From Taenia hydatigena (Eukaryota > Platyhelminthes > Cestoda > Cyclophyllidea > Taeniidae): 64,000 bases of DNA. The stretch is from NCBI GenBank assembly GCA_036345935.2, contig JADWOT020001564.1, positions 22,371-86,370 of the forward strand, given 5' to 3'. Below are positions 36,824-48,091 of the stretch, piece after piece. Each line of letters opens with the position of its first letter. Position 1 is the first letter of the stretch. The position numbers and the translations under genes were made by a program. The notes under the pieces were generated by a model, which worked only from the letters and a program-made list of their open reading frames with translations, had not been told where the DNA came from and did not search any database.

Positions 36824-39060
36824 TGCTTTTGTGGCACCCAGCTTTTATCACCCTGTCTACGTTATACCTTTTTCCACTTGAGTGGATTTGTCAATTTCTT
36901 GATGAAGAGCGGGTGGGAATGGTTGTTGTGATGGTCGAACCGGAGGCACCAAGGAGGGTGCCATTTTTGACAGACACTTGTATGGTCACTGTCGAAGTGC
37001 TAACGCCATTCGAATGCCATCCCATACCAGAGTCTTCCATCACAAGGGCAAGTGAGGCACTCTTATCTCCTGACCCGCACAGTAGCATGCATTTGAAGTC
37101 TTGACTTGGCTGGAGCTGAAGATTTGCCACGGAACAAAACATTTTTAGCTTCTACACTTTCAACATCCGCTTGATTCGGGAGTAAGTTTTCAATGGTAGC
37201 AAATTTAGATGACAAACAACAATTCCCTTTTTCGTTTATTTGAAGCAATGTGGGCTTATTGCTTCGCTTACAAAATGGAATGCGCTTTGCTGTGCTTAGC
37301 AGAAAAGACTGAAATTTTGGCTAATCGTAAATGGAGCTATCTAAAGTGGTGGGTACATGGAAGGTTCATCAACTCAGTTAGCTTTATTCTGATATCAGTC
37401 ACACCTACTGTACAAGGCAGTTTATAATCCCTCTCCAGTAGAGTTTAACCCTCAAATCGAAAGTAAGTTTGAGGTACAAGGCGCGTTTCCCTTATACTTC
37501 TATATTTATGTCTGAGATGCGGACACACTTGGAGTCCTATAGAGTGTTACCTTCGGGCGATCCACAACGTCATTTGTGAGCAGCACCGCATCAATCTGTC
37601 CAAAATTGATTTGCACGTACATTTATCCTGATCACATTATAGAAGGAAAATCAACAGCTATTCACATTAAAATAATTCATCATGTTGCCCATTACGAGAT
37701 TCCTGACTCTACTCAAAGAATTCATAATGGGGACCACCAACTTGGGTGCAGACCAAGCAGGTAAGGTCCGCGGTGACGTCGGTGGACTCATGATCCAGCC
37801 TTTAGCCAATTCTTCCGCCAAATAGTACACTTCCACCTGAAAAATATTTGATGTGCATCTGAGTAGCTGTCAGATCTGTCCGCCAAAATCAATGCACAAC
37901 AAGGATAAGCTGCTCCCAGAGGTCATCTGGTTACCTCATGGCGTCAGTCAAAGCTCAGGAGATGGCACTGCGAGCAACACAGACGCCTCCCTTCTGCTTT
38001 CTGCTAAGTGCAAACGAAACTACCCAAAATAATGATTTCATATTTAAGATTTGGACACATTTTGACTTCAAGCTCTCTTGCTGGCTTCTAATGAATTGGA
38101 TAGGTTTGATGGTGATATGATGCTATTCTTGAACTGAAGGGGCGACAGTGAGGTTGCATGGACGTTTTACTGTTGTCCAATATGCAAAGAACCAGTTTGT
38201 CAAAACTAATGCCTATTGCATTCAACTGCAGCCTGTTCTTTCACATTTGGCTCAACCAAACAAGAAATGTGAAACGATGGTACTCTGTTCCTCTTCTGTG
38301 TGTGCAAAGTTGATGAAAAATAAGGCAGTAATTCTATTTAGCGAGAGGGTTAGTTTAATTTCACTTTGAATGGCTTCACTGGTTTCGTGTTTGGATGCAA
38401 ACAAACAGGCCCACTAACTTATCCATAAGTTGACCAACCTATACACACGGCTCAGAGTTTCCAACTCGGTCCTTTTCCACAGTTGTGAGAGAAGGGTTTT
38501 GTAGACTTTGTCCAGTGTTCGGCATGACGTGCCATCGTGGGGATTTTCCATGCCCCTGCCCGATTACCAACCTTCCCTCAATAATAACATTGACACTGAC
38601 AGATGCTCAGCTTTGGTGCACAACAATATTTTCAGTTCTAAGCCATGCTGAATTGACCGAGAGGATCCTCGTTTCAGAACAGTGATTAATTGAGAAATGG
38701 GCATGCAAATTGCAATTGGAGGTTTCCACGGCATTCGAGTGATATCTTATTTTCCGAACTGGAAAAGTGTCCTCAAATGGATACAAAAACTGGCAATGCT
38801 ATCAGTGGTCGAAGGAACACCACTCCCTGCGGGACAGCTTGTTCCTTTTAATCGTAATGGCATGTTCATTTATAGGCTGATAAAAGAATGGACACTAGCT
38901 GAGGCCATTCTAAACTGGTTCTCTTCCCCCTATGACCTTAGAACGCCTCAAAGAGAATGGTCATGTTAGCCACATCTTTAGGTTCTGGGCCAAAGCTGCG
39001 TTTTGCAAACCCTTTGACAAAAGCTTCAGATTGGCGATATGTTTGTAAACATTTCTACTA
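36824..39060 (-). repeat. Inverted repeat IR-D, right arm
   Basis: This is the reverse complement of 16925-18393 but longer, because it holds about 0.7 kb (about 37823-38545) with no match in the left arm. It also keeps an 18 bp piece near 37810-37830 that the left arm has lost between two copies of a short GGAAG-type repeat. This copy is probably closer to the ancestral state. Confidence 0.9.
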
Positions 39061-39840
39061 AATGCGAGAATATCGGTTGATTTTGTTATGCGAATGTTAA
39101 GGAAAATGCCATTCAATGCGGATAGGAATACAATGGGCATTACTTTTCGTCTGCGTGTGAGTGTATGGCACCTGAGCAGTTGAGGCACATCTATGAGATA
39201 GCTTTTAGCTAATTGCATGTGTGGTGCTTAGAGTCGCAGAGTACATTCCTCGTTCGCAATGACTGCTGGGATGTGAATTGCAGGTCTGTGCTGATGTGAA
39301 TTCGGTGTTGAATAGACCATCGGAGAACGCTTTGGTGACATTCGCTTCTATATGATAGAAAACTGATTCAGATGCATTGTGGATAGAAACAGACGAAAGG
39401 TCTGAATAAGGCATTCCATCGTTGGTGACAGGAAATGAGAAGTTGTGCAGTGGAAGATCGTCATGATAAAATTATCCACTTTCAGTCTGAACAAGCGATG
39501 CAGGGATGCATCGCTCTTGAACCGCCAAGAAAAAAGCGTGATTTTAGTGTTAATTTGGGAAAATGATTCGAGATTTTGCGATTGAGCCATTGCGTATCGA
39601 AATTATTAGGACACATTCCATCGTTGGTGACAGGAAAGGAGAAAAAATGAAATGTGCTGTAAGATGTGTAGAGGAAGAATGAATGTGGAGTAATCGAAGC
39701 AAAGAAATGAACTGAGGTGAATCAAAGCACCTTAAATCCGCCATCACAGATGGATATGCGCATGGATAGACTGCTTGACAGAAACGTCGAAGGTTAAAAG
39801 AAATTCCCGTCGGGGCAGGGATTGGACTGATTTCACCTCG
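39060..39840. other. Unassigned
   Basis: The region has overlapping short minus frames. Two stretches with TTCCATCGTTGGTGACAGGAAA (39413-39435 and 39616-39638) form a small local duplication of about 200 bp spacing. No gene is supported. Confidence 0.4.
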
Positions 39841-41185
39841 ATATCTACACATTGTGCCTTTGTTTGTCGCCTAGTTTTGATTGCGCCCTCGATCTGCGGC
39901 ATTGCAACTTGACTATGTAACTTCTTGATGTTATGCGATGCTTGCTCGCCTTGAATGCTAAAACTGAGGCCAGAATTGACTTCTGATCACCACCAATGTC
40001 CTGGCGGTTCAAAGACATCGTTGTGCTATTATGATGGGGACAGGTGTTACTGATTTTCCGCTTGTTTTGCATTACACTGGTGAAAACTGCCGTATTCGCT
40101 AATACCACTTGCTGCCTGCCATCTAGCCACTTTATCCAAAACTAGTCTACACTAAATGCTTTACGAGCCGTTACATTAACGAAAAAGGAAAGAACAATGG
40201 GCCAAAGAAGAGGAATAGATTTAACTTGGTAATTACAGAAGAAAATAGCGTCTGTGGAAAGAAGCGGTGGTGCTCCTGAACTGCTGGTCGTCCTTCATAT
40301 CGATGTATCCAGGTGTGCACTCCTCAACACATTACAGTCGCCAAGCCACTGGCGTAGCGACCAGGAAGGCGATAATTACAATCTGATGTGGTGTAATGAC
40401 GTCCAGAAGCCTCAGCGGCACATCTTTGAAAGTCAGTTCCGGATCCGTAAGGGAAAGAATTGATTACTGTAAGCTAAAAATTGCGCAATTGAAATTGGAC
40501 TTTGGGTGACAAAAGATAAGGCGTCAGAGATTAGCACTCGGTACATGTGCTTGTTGTGTTATTTCCAAGATTTGATGTGCCAACGCGATGCTTGTGAGGG
40601 TTGCCGTGTTGACAGAATTCATCCCCAGTCAGGAATGCTGCTGCAGGTGCTCATTAAGTCCTCCTCATCAAGAGTTTTGTATACACAAACTGCCAAGTGG
40701 GGCAGAAGGTCGGTGATTCTGATTTGTTTCTAAAGAGAAACCAAATTATGCCGACGTTATTGACATGTGAATGAAATAAAAATGTGATGTAGAAGGAGGC
40801 ATGCAAGGGCATAAATGAGAGGTGGTATAGATGGAGAGGAAATGCAAATAGAGACCACTGAAAACCACCATGATGGAAAGGTGATAGTGTAGACTAATAT
40901 GCAACAGAGGTGACGAAGTTTAAATACTGCGGACTCAGAAGGGGGGAAGAAGGGAAGGAGGAGGAGGAATTGGATTGACCTCGCAATGGCGCTGACATGA
41001 TAGATCCATTCGTGTTGTTTTGTGCGAAGGTCACGCAATCGCCTCACCTCAACCGCCAGCATACCCGGATGACGATGGATTCTGTCAGCTCAACGATTCT
41101 CGCAAACATTGCTTCGGCACCTCATATCTTGGGAATGTCTCAACATACACTTGTGCCAAATGCCGTTCCCTGATGCCTTATCTTC
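39840..41185 (+). repeat. Diverged direct copy of 4095-5620
   Basis: Blocks align in order and in the same orientation with the left palindrome arm. They include 39842-39890 with 4099-4150, 40255-40320 with 4685-4770, 40700-40830 with 5275-5400, and 41000-41140 with 5440-5590. Several deletions shorten it. It gives an outgroup for the palindrome arms. Confidence 0.8.
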
Positions 41186-41449
41186 CATCACCCAAAGTCT
41201 ACTAAGTACGGGAAATCACGTGAAGCAAGCAGAATTCGTCGCGTGATTTTTACCCACAGCAACAATTCGTTCTCCCACGGACTATCAAATACTGTCTCGT
41301 GCTTAATTCTGATCTGTTTTATGTATCCACTTTCCATCGACAGCTGTAGTTCTGATGCATTTGTCACGCGCGCCGCGTTGACACATCGCAGGAACGCTAC
41401 AGGTGAACAGGAACTTCACTTGGACCTATATGGTATCTTTTCACTACAA

Positions 41450-42028
41450 GATCCACAATATATCTGCAGCACTTATCGCACGTCATGCGTTTACGAACAC
41501 TGGAAGGGCGTTGAACCTATTGCTGCGCATCGTTTCCACAAGTGGGTAGCCGTGACGTTCTGCGCTCGATATACCTTCACAAGATTGCCGCTAAAGTTAA
41601 GCGATTAAATGGGGATTACTAAAACGCACCATTTCCGTAAGAGGCTATTCCGGATTGACCAGGTAGCAGAGGTGTCATGGTTTAAGCACTAATAAATTGT
41701 CGATGATTACATGTCGGAAGTTGTGTTCAAGAACTAACTCTCATCAAACTTAGCTGAGATCACTGACCCTGAGTAGAACATTGATCTGTGCTCGTACTCG
41801 GAATTGGGTTCGTACTCCAATGCTTCCTTACGCTGCGTGCTTGCAATCAAATTAGGTCAATGTGCTTGTGCTCATAATAACCACGATTACCATAGTTCTT
41901 TGGTAAGTGAAACTATTTCGATGGAAGAGGGTGAGGGTGGGATTGAGATGGTCCAAGTGACATTTTGTGCTCTCACGGGAGGGCTTCCTCGCGAGTGTCA
42001 GTGTGGTAATAAGAAACAGGCTTTATAA
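41450..42028 (-). repeat. Inverted repeat IR-C, right arm
   Basis: This is the reverse complement of 8282-8860. The plus frame ending at 42028 reads VQVTFCALTGGLPRECQC and then stops. The minus-strand antigen-like fragment at 42208-42560 follows, so the order agrees with one ancestral gene unit on the minus strand. Confidence 0.75.
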
Positions 42029-42207
42029 ATCTGGGATGCGGAAATGTGCCTGATTCGCAAACAAGCCAAGACTTGAATACGCGTTTTCCTCTCTGCTGAT
42101 GGGTGATTGGAAAAATGCATCGAAACCATCCATATGTGCACGTGCGCCTTCGTTTATGTGCGAAAGGTGAGGAGAACCAAATGTAGTGATGTGGAGTTGT
42201 GGCACAC

Positions 42208-42560
42208 CGAGACATTCCATTTGGTGACATGAATGTCTGACCATGAGGCATCAACCCACTAGTCCAGATTCGCACCAGCGCACCATGCCTTTGCACCTAC
42301 AAATATAGAATAATGAAAAGGACCCCACACTGGACGCCAAATCGGTATGCATCCTCCTCTTGCAACCATGTGCACAAACAATGTGCAACGAGTTCTTCAC
42401 CAATGAAAAGCGTTTAACCGGATCTTAGTCAGTCATCGACAGTTGAAAATGTACTCTTCTACGAGGGCACTTTTAATCCCAATTAATTCCTACTTCCTGT
42501 TTATTTCCATAGCTCACTCCGCAATGACCAACTGCGCTGATAAATGTCTGATTCCGCCCT
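42208..42560 (-). pseudogene. Fragment of the Cys-rich antigen-like gene, copy 3
   Basis: Direct match to 10245-10560. On the minus strand MQRHGALVRIWTSG aligns with MQRHGVLVQIWTNEW of copy 2, and PHGQTFMSPNGMSR with PYGQTFVPPNEISR. After about 35 residues the match ends and the frame runs into unrelated sequence. The Cys-rich domain itself is missing. It is a decayed fragment. Confidence 0.65.
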
Positions 42561-42738
42561 ATTTCCAATCCTTTATAGCGTCGGTAACGCATATACCATT
42601 CAATGGATTGCGTGCCCTCTCGTATACGGAAAGCAGGAAATTCAAAGCAATGGTACGCTGTTCACCATTTTGGGTACTCAAGGTGGATCAACAATCAAGC
42701 AGTGATTCCATTAGACGAAAAGCTTGGTTTCATTTTAC

Positions 42739-44069
42739 TTGAATGTCACCCAAACTTATAAGGCGATTCACCAACAAATTGCTCTGACAAAAATGACGAT
42801 TTTTAGTTATTTTTACCCAGTCACGTAAAATATTCTGGCAAAACTCCTTTAGAGACTTGGAGAGGTTGCTGTCACTACTATCAAAGGGATCTTCCAAGAA
42901 ACGGCTTAATTGATAACGCATTAGTTTTGTCCGTCTTCCGTCTCTGTCATCGCCCATTTGTTCTCCTGCTCTTGAGCCCAAGGGAGGCGGTATTGTGCCA
43001 TTCCACTATCGCGTAACTCTCTGTGTAGAGGCTATTTGATTAGCACTTTTTATGAATTGGAAGCTTAGACAGATCCAAATAGGCTATCATGTTTTTAACG
43101 AGAGAAGTAAAACTATTTGAGCAGGACCTGTACGAGACTAAGCTAATAAGTTATATTTTGCATTTACTTCTACCGGTGCTAAAAGAGTGTTTGTTCTTTA
43201 AAGCTATCGACTAAATTGGTAACAGGACAAAGTGCAGCAAGGGGCAGACTGCTGGCCGTGTAGTACTTTGTTTGTTGGTACTACCGATTTCAGTCAAGGC
43301 TACAGAGGTGACCGTATTGCCCCAGCTGCGTAGGCTGGCATCCGGGCCATGCCAGCAGCTCTTTTCCCTCTGTCCATTCCGCCTTCTTTTGCCTTCGAGG
43401 GAGCCTCGAGACGCTACGGTCCGGGTCATTTACTTGGAAAATAGCCGTGCCAAGCGCTGATTGAGATCATGGTGCCAAAGGATCTGAATGTTTAGTGATC
43501 GGTGCTAAAATTGAAAGATTCGGCTTTATTTTTAAAAGCCTACGATAAAAAATGCATTTGTAGAGACCCTTCTTCAAGGATTTATGTAGAAAAATGATCG
43601 ATGCGAAAGAGTGACCCATCTGGCGTGAGAATTATTGTCTGTTTGATGCGTCGCTTGTCGACATAGCAGCAAGTGATATTCATCTACTAGTTTATCCACT
43701 TCGACAACGAAATTTTTTAAAAAGTGGACATTGTGGCGGAAAACATTTTGATCATACCAGTGAATTAAATCTTCCAGATAATATGAGCACCTTCATCTCA
43801 CCTAGTGATTTCTGATTAGGGTTCGTCAGGTCATATAGTACCTCAAAGATTGGCTGCTTGGCCAAGTGTTTCCATGAGAAGACTTCACGGCCCTCTTGAA
43901 CCTGATTGAACAATGCAAGAAAGGAATGGTCCGGCTTATGAACCATCTAAACTAACTTATGCAGCCAAAGGAAATATAATGCTCTGACACAGGCGATAGG
44001 AAGACTTGACATTCCTTCCATTTGTCACGCTGATCGACGGTCGCGTCGCGCCACTCAAAACAGTGCAAC
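42739..44069 (-). CDS. Split gene of unknown function with micro-introns (3' part)
   Basis: The protein is not recognised. Exon 44069-43991 (after acceptor CTTTTTTTAG) reads LHCFEWRDATVDQRDKWKEC and ends QVFLSP. A 44 nt intron (43990-43947, GTGTCA...GTTTAG) follows. Exon 43946-43802 includes LFNQVQEGREVFSWKHL and PIFEVLYDLTNPNQKSL. A 31 nt intron (43801-43771, GTGAGA...TGGAAG) follows. The next exon starts at 43770 with DLIHWYDQNVFRHNVHF and stays open to a stop at 43574. All three junctions keep phase, which is strong evidence of real splicing. Two further coding-like minus blocks follow: 43456-43290 (FQVNDPDRSVSRLPRR, EGKELLAWPGCQPTQLG) and 43005-42739 (LSRFLEDPFDSSDSN, LKEFCQNILRDWVKITKN, then GTAAAA or a stop at 42730). 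They may belong to the same gene or a neighbour. Upstream exons beyond 44069 are unresolved. Confidence 0.65.
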
Positions 44070-45110
44070 CTAAAAAAAGTCAACCCCTTATAATTCGCAA
44101 CAGCCAGAACGGGGTGCTAGTGACACAACCCGTGACGGATTTGATATATTAGAAATCTTTGAGCAAAGGAAAACTCGGTGATATCTGCTCATAAGTCGCC
44201 TTGACTAACTCATGCCTTGGTTTGTTACTCTGTTGTTAAAAATAATAAGTTCTATCCTCGAAACTCAATAGGCAAGTTATTTTCTCGGTGCACCACCTAA
44301 CTTAAAGGCAGTTAAAACTAATTAAGTCGTGATTTCGTCATGGCTAGGCAGAGATTCGTCAAAAACAAAGCATGGCTGTGTTTGAATGGAGTACAAGGAG
44401 TAAACAATGTTTGGAAAAGCGGAAACGTAATATTTTGAACAAATAAGAGTTGTTGTTATTATTATGATTAGAGATGTTCTGAAGCTATCTCAAAGTCGAG
44501 AGAAGATGTGGTACTCGAGTGGAATGGATACAATGCATACAGCAGGACTTTGGGTTACTGATAGCGCCTAAAGGCAGTCGTAGAAGGGCGTTGGTAATGG
44601 GTTATGTGCAGGCTTCAACCAATCGCTATGTCCCAGCACTCGAGGGAGGCGAGGGTAGCGCTCCTGATCTGCTCTTACCGTAGTGACCTTCTGATTACCA
44701 TTTGCGGCACCAATGTCTGTAGACGGATAATTTCTAGATTAAATTACCCCGCTTATTCTTAGCTTTTTTGGCAACTGTGGACCAAGCAATTCGCATAAGC
44801 CTACATTAATAGATCCTAAACAACCAAGGAGTGAAAAATAAGCCGCAACCGTTTTGTCAATTCTAGCCACAGCCTTGAAGACAATTAAAGTTGGACGCAC
44901 AACACGGTGCGTTATTAGATAGTTGATGTTGAAAGAGTTGATGGCAGAGTCAAAGTGGTGAAGTGAAGGACCAAATAACCATACAAGGGAAACAGAGTAG
45001 GGACGCAATGGTAAATGATTTGAAAAGTTCAAACTTTTGCATAACTCAAGGCTTCTGTACATAGCTCCGCATTCTCTGGATCAGATTAGAAAAAATAATT
45101 TCAATGCACC
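44070..45110 (-). other. Possible upstream exons of the split gene, unresolved
   Basis: Several minus-strand frames look coding but I could not join them by phase-consistent splicing. They are about 44240-44158 after an acceptor-like AACAACAG (HELVKATYEQISPSFPLLKD) and the 107-codon frame 45062-44739 (THRVVRPTLIVFKAVARIDK). They are listed so the region is not taken as empty. Confidence 0.25.
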
Positions 45111-47930
45111 GCATCTAAGCCGAACAGAGCATTAAAGACTGTTCTAATCACTAATCCGAACAAGCAAAATTGTTATTTACGAAATTCTAGGCTATGAGTC
45201 GTTAGAAAAATCTTGAACAAATGAGCGCTAGTCAATGTTTTAGTTAAAAGCCTTACCTTTTGACATGGAAAAAAGCTTATTTCATTGTGAGTTCCAACTT
45301 CTTGATGAAGTCATGATCAAACGTAATTAAATCCCGCATTATGTATGCAAAATTACTGCTTGCTAGGATCTCTTAAGCAACCTACCATTGAATCGCTTTA
45401 GTATTATACGTGACTTAAATAGTTCTGGGAAAAATAAATACCCCTTCCAGGCATGAAGTATGGCAAATGTGAGCCATGCAACGCAAAGTTCAGTGACCTA
45501 CTGCCTTGGGAATTTTTAGCTAACAATCAACAACATTCGTAGGTAGATTTTGTTCCATGGGAGTAGATTGTAAAATACGAATCTTTTACTGGAACGAATT
45601 CAATGGAGTCAGACACGCCTCGGCAGAACTGCCAACTCCACATCATTGAGTATCGGTGCTTACCAAGATGAGCAGGCATTTATGAGTTCAGCATGTAAAG
45701 AGGGCAACCCATAGAAGCATTGACTTAAAGCACGTCATTGCTTCGCGAAAGGCTCTTTACTACTATTGTTAATGGAAAACAAAAATCTCATTCTATTGCG
45801 AGTTTAAATTTTGGCGTCATTGGGGGATCGCAGATAAACTAGTCACCCGATTCGAATCATGGACTTATAGAGATTATAAGCTGGACAGAAAGGGGTGAGG
45901 TAATCCAAATTTCCTATTTTATTCCCATCCTTTTTGTCCTATGGGCAGTTTTTCTCCCACTTTATTTGTGATTAGCAAGTTCGCTACAGCTTGGGTATTC
46001 CTGCCATCAGAATCCAATTAAGGAGCATGACCGACCAACGACGATGTGATAAGCACACCAGAGGTAACATTTGGATGGTTTTCTGCTCCTTTAATGCAAA
46101 CTACTGTGCTAGCATAAAAGGGTCCCAAGTCAATCCTTTTCTTCGTTATTAAGGAGCATAAAAATTGTGGATTTTTATGTCCTCAAGTGAGATTACGCAC
46201 GAACACTTCCATCGAAATTTGTTTTTCACTACAAAGGGCGCTAGTAGTAGTTATTTCCTATAAGCAAGCAGCACGACCGTTATGCAACCGACTCGGACTG
46301 CAGTCTATAGCTGTGCACTTGTCATCTCACCCCTTAGCAACTATCCTTCATTCTGGCTATTTTAGATATTTGCAATTAATAAATAACGTACAGACAGATA
46401 TTTGGACAGCACCTTGTTACAGTCCTATGTGTACGGAATCAGTCACTCATTTTATTGTCACGACAGCTAAATAAATACTAAAAAAGGTGACCTACGTAAT
46501 TTCTTTTCAAATGGCATAACTTACCTTGGCAAAGTATGACTCGCAAATCAGAACAACTTTTGGGAATTTGACATGTTCGGTCGTTTTTACAAGCGCAAAT
46601 ACTGTCGGCCGAAGTTAAATGCACAAATGTGCCTAAATCGAGAGTATGCTCTCAAGTACGCTGCATCCACTTGGGTTTGGGATAGGCACTTAACACGAAA
46701 TATTTTGTGAATTAATTAGGCGCTTTAAACACTTAAGTTCCTTGTGTCACTTACAGTTAAGGACGAAAATTGTGCTTTAAAGTGGCTAAGCATGGGCTTT
46801 TTAAATAATTTCGTTTGGATATGTAGTTACCTCAACTTCATTTCTTTGAGAGACTTGCGTGACATGCTTGTTCCTCCCAATTCACCGTTTTAGATTTCGA
46901 GATACGGCACTCTTTACACTTGAAATAACATATTCTGTGGTATTTTTATCCAGCGGATCGGAATGCAGCAGAGTAATAGTAATGGATCATAGCAGAATCT
47001 TGTATTTTTATTATGTTTTTCAAAAAACTTTCAGGAAGTAAAGATTGTGAATTTCTGCATTATTTTTCGGTCGATGCACAAGATTTAGTTGCCTTTGATA
47101 GAAAAGTCTGAAATACAATCTGTGACTTGAACAGACCCTGGTGCTTGACTCTCTCCTTCACATTAAGTATTAATCTGTCTAATCAGGTATGGGAACCGAA
47201 ATGTGCCTAACCAACAGAGGAATGTAATCGGGCTGAGTAAATTTAGAATGAAATTAGAAGATTGAAAATCAACTCACGGTGGTGAACCATTGCATCTGAA
47301 ATCGCTTTTGGCGATAGATTTATAAGCATAACAGTTGCTCAAGAAGACTTATTTTAGGCTTCCAAGTGCTTTAGAAAGCCAAACCATTTCGACTGCGATA
47401 GTTATCAATACTGGGGCATAGACAGACAAATTGTTCCTAATGCTTTTTCATTGGTCCCCCAAATGGCACCGTTTTATATTGTGTAGTTTTATGATCGAAG
47501 TTGCAATTGACAAGTTCCAGCATTCTGTCCATTTCAGCCTCACCACCTCAAACATTTTGGCAAAGGTGGCTGATTTTTACCTTAAGTAACATTTTACCGT
47601 TTCTGAAAGCAGTTCAATGTGGAGTCAACTACAAACGACTGCCTTAAATAATATTCCTCCTTTGTCAGGTAGCATAGGGTGAGGCGATTTGTTTCCTTTG
47701 CCGCCAGTATCTCGAGTTAATCACTACCCATGCGTTCTTCTTCCATGCTCAGCAAAGATAAGGAGGAGGAGAGGTGGGGAAGATGATGTAGATTGGCGCA
47801 AGAAGGAGCAAGTGCATGAGTGTAGGAATGCGCGAGATGGCGGAAGTGTGGAGTGATGCTTAGTTTAGGCAAAGCAAGGTGGAAGGCGCAAGCTGTAGTG
47901 CTGGAGGGGGTATGGTGTTGGTGGGAGCGG
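45110..47930. other. AT-rich, no gene supported
   Basis: The longest frame is 46187-46474 on plus (95 codons), of ordinary composition. I see no tRNA, snRNA or repeat pair. Sequence directly before the U1 gene (47755-47930) is G-rich on the plus strand and would contain its promoter elements, but I cannot identify a proximal element by eye. Confidence 0.4.
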
Positions 47931-47933
47931 ATT

Positions 47934-48091
47934 AAACTTACCTGGCGCCGGGTTCAGGGTGATCAGCAAGGCTCTGACCCCAGGTGGAGGCTCAGCATTG
48001 CACTCCGCTGTGTTGAAGCCTGCGACGGACTCTAATCGGGTTCGCTCGGGTGCATAGTTTTTGCCAGTGGGGAGCCTTCGGGCATCCCTTT
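47934..48091 (+). ncRNA. U1 spliceosomal snRNA
   Basis: U1 RNA base-pairs with 5' splice sites and forms the core of the U1 snRNP. The 5' end AAACTTACCTGG contains the exact ACTTACCTG guide that pairs with splice donors. Stem-loop I keeps GATCA (47961-47965). Stem-loop II has the ATTGCACTCC loop (47997-48006) that is the binding site of the U1A protein family. The Sm-type site ATAGTTTTTG lies at 48054-48063, and a terminal hairpin GGGGAGCCTTCGGGCATCCC ends near 48089. Predicted length is about 158 nt against 164 in human. All functional elements are in order, so it is probably active. The exact ends are inferred. Confidence 0.9.
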
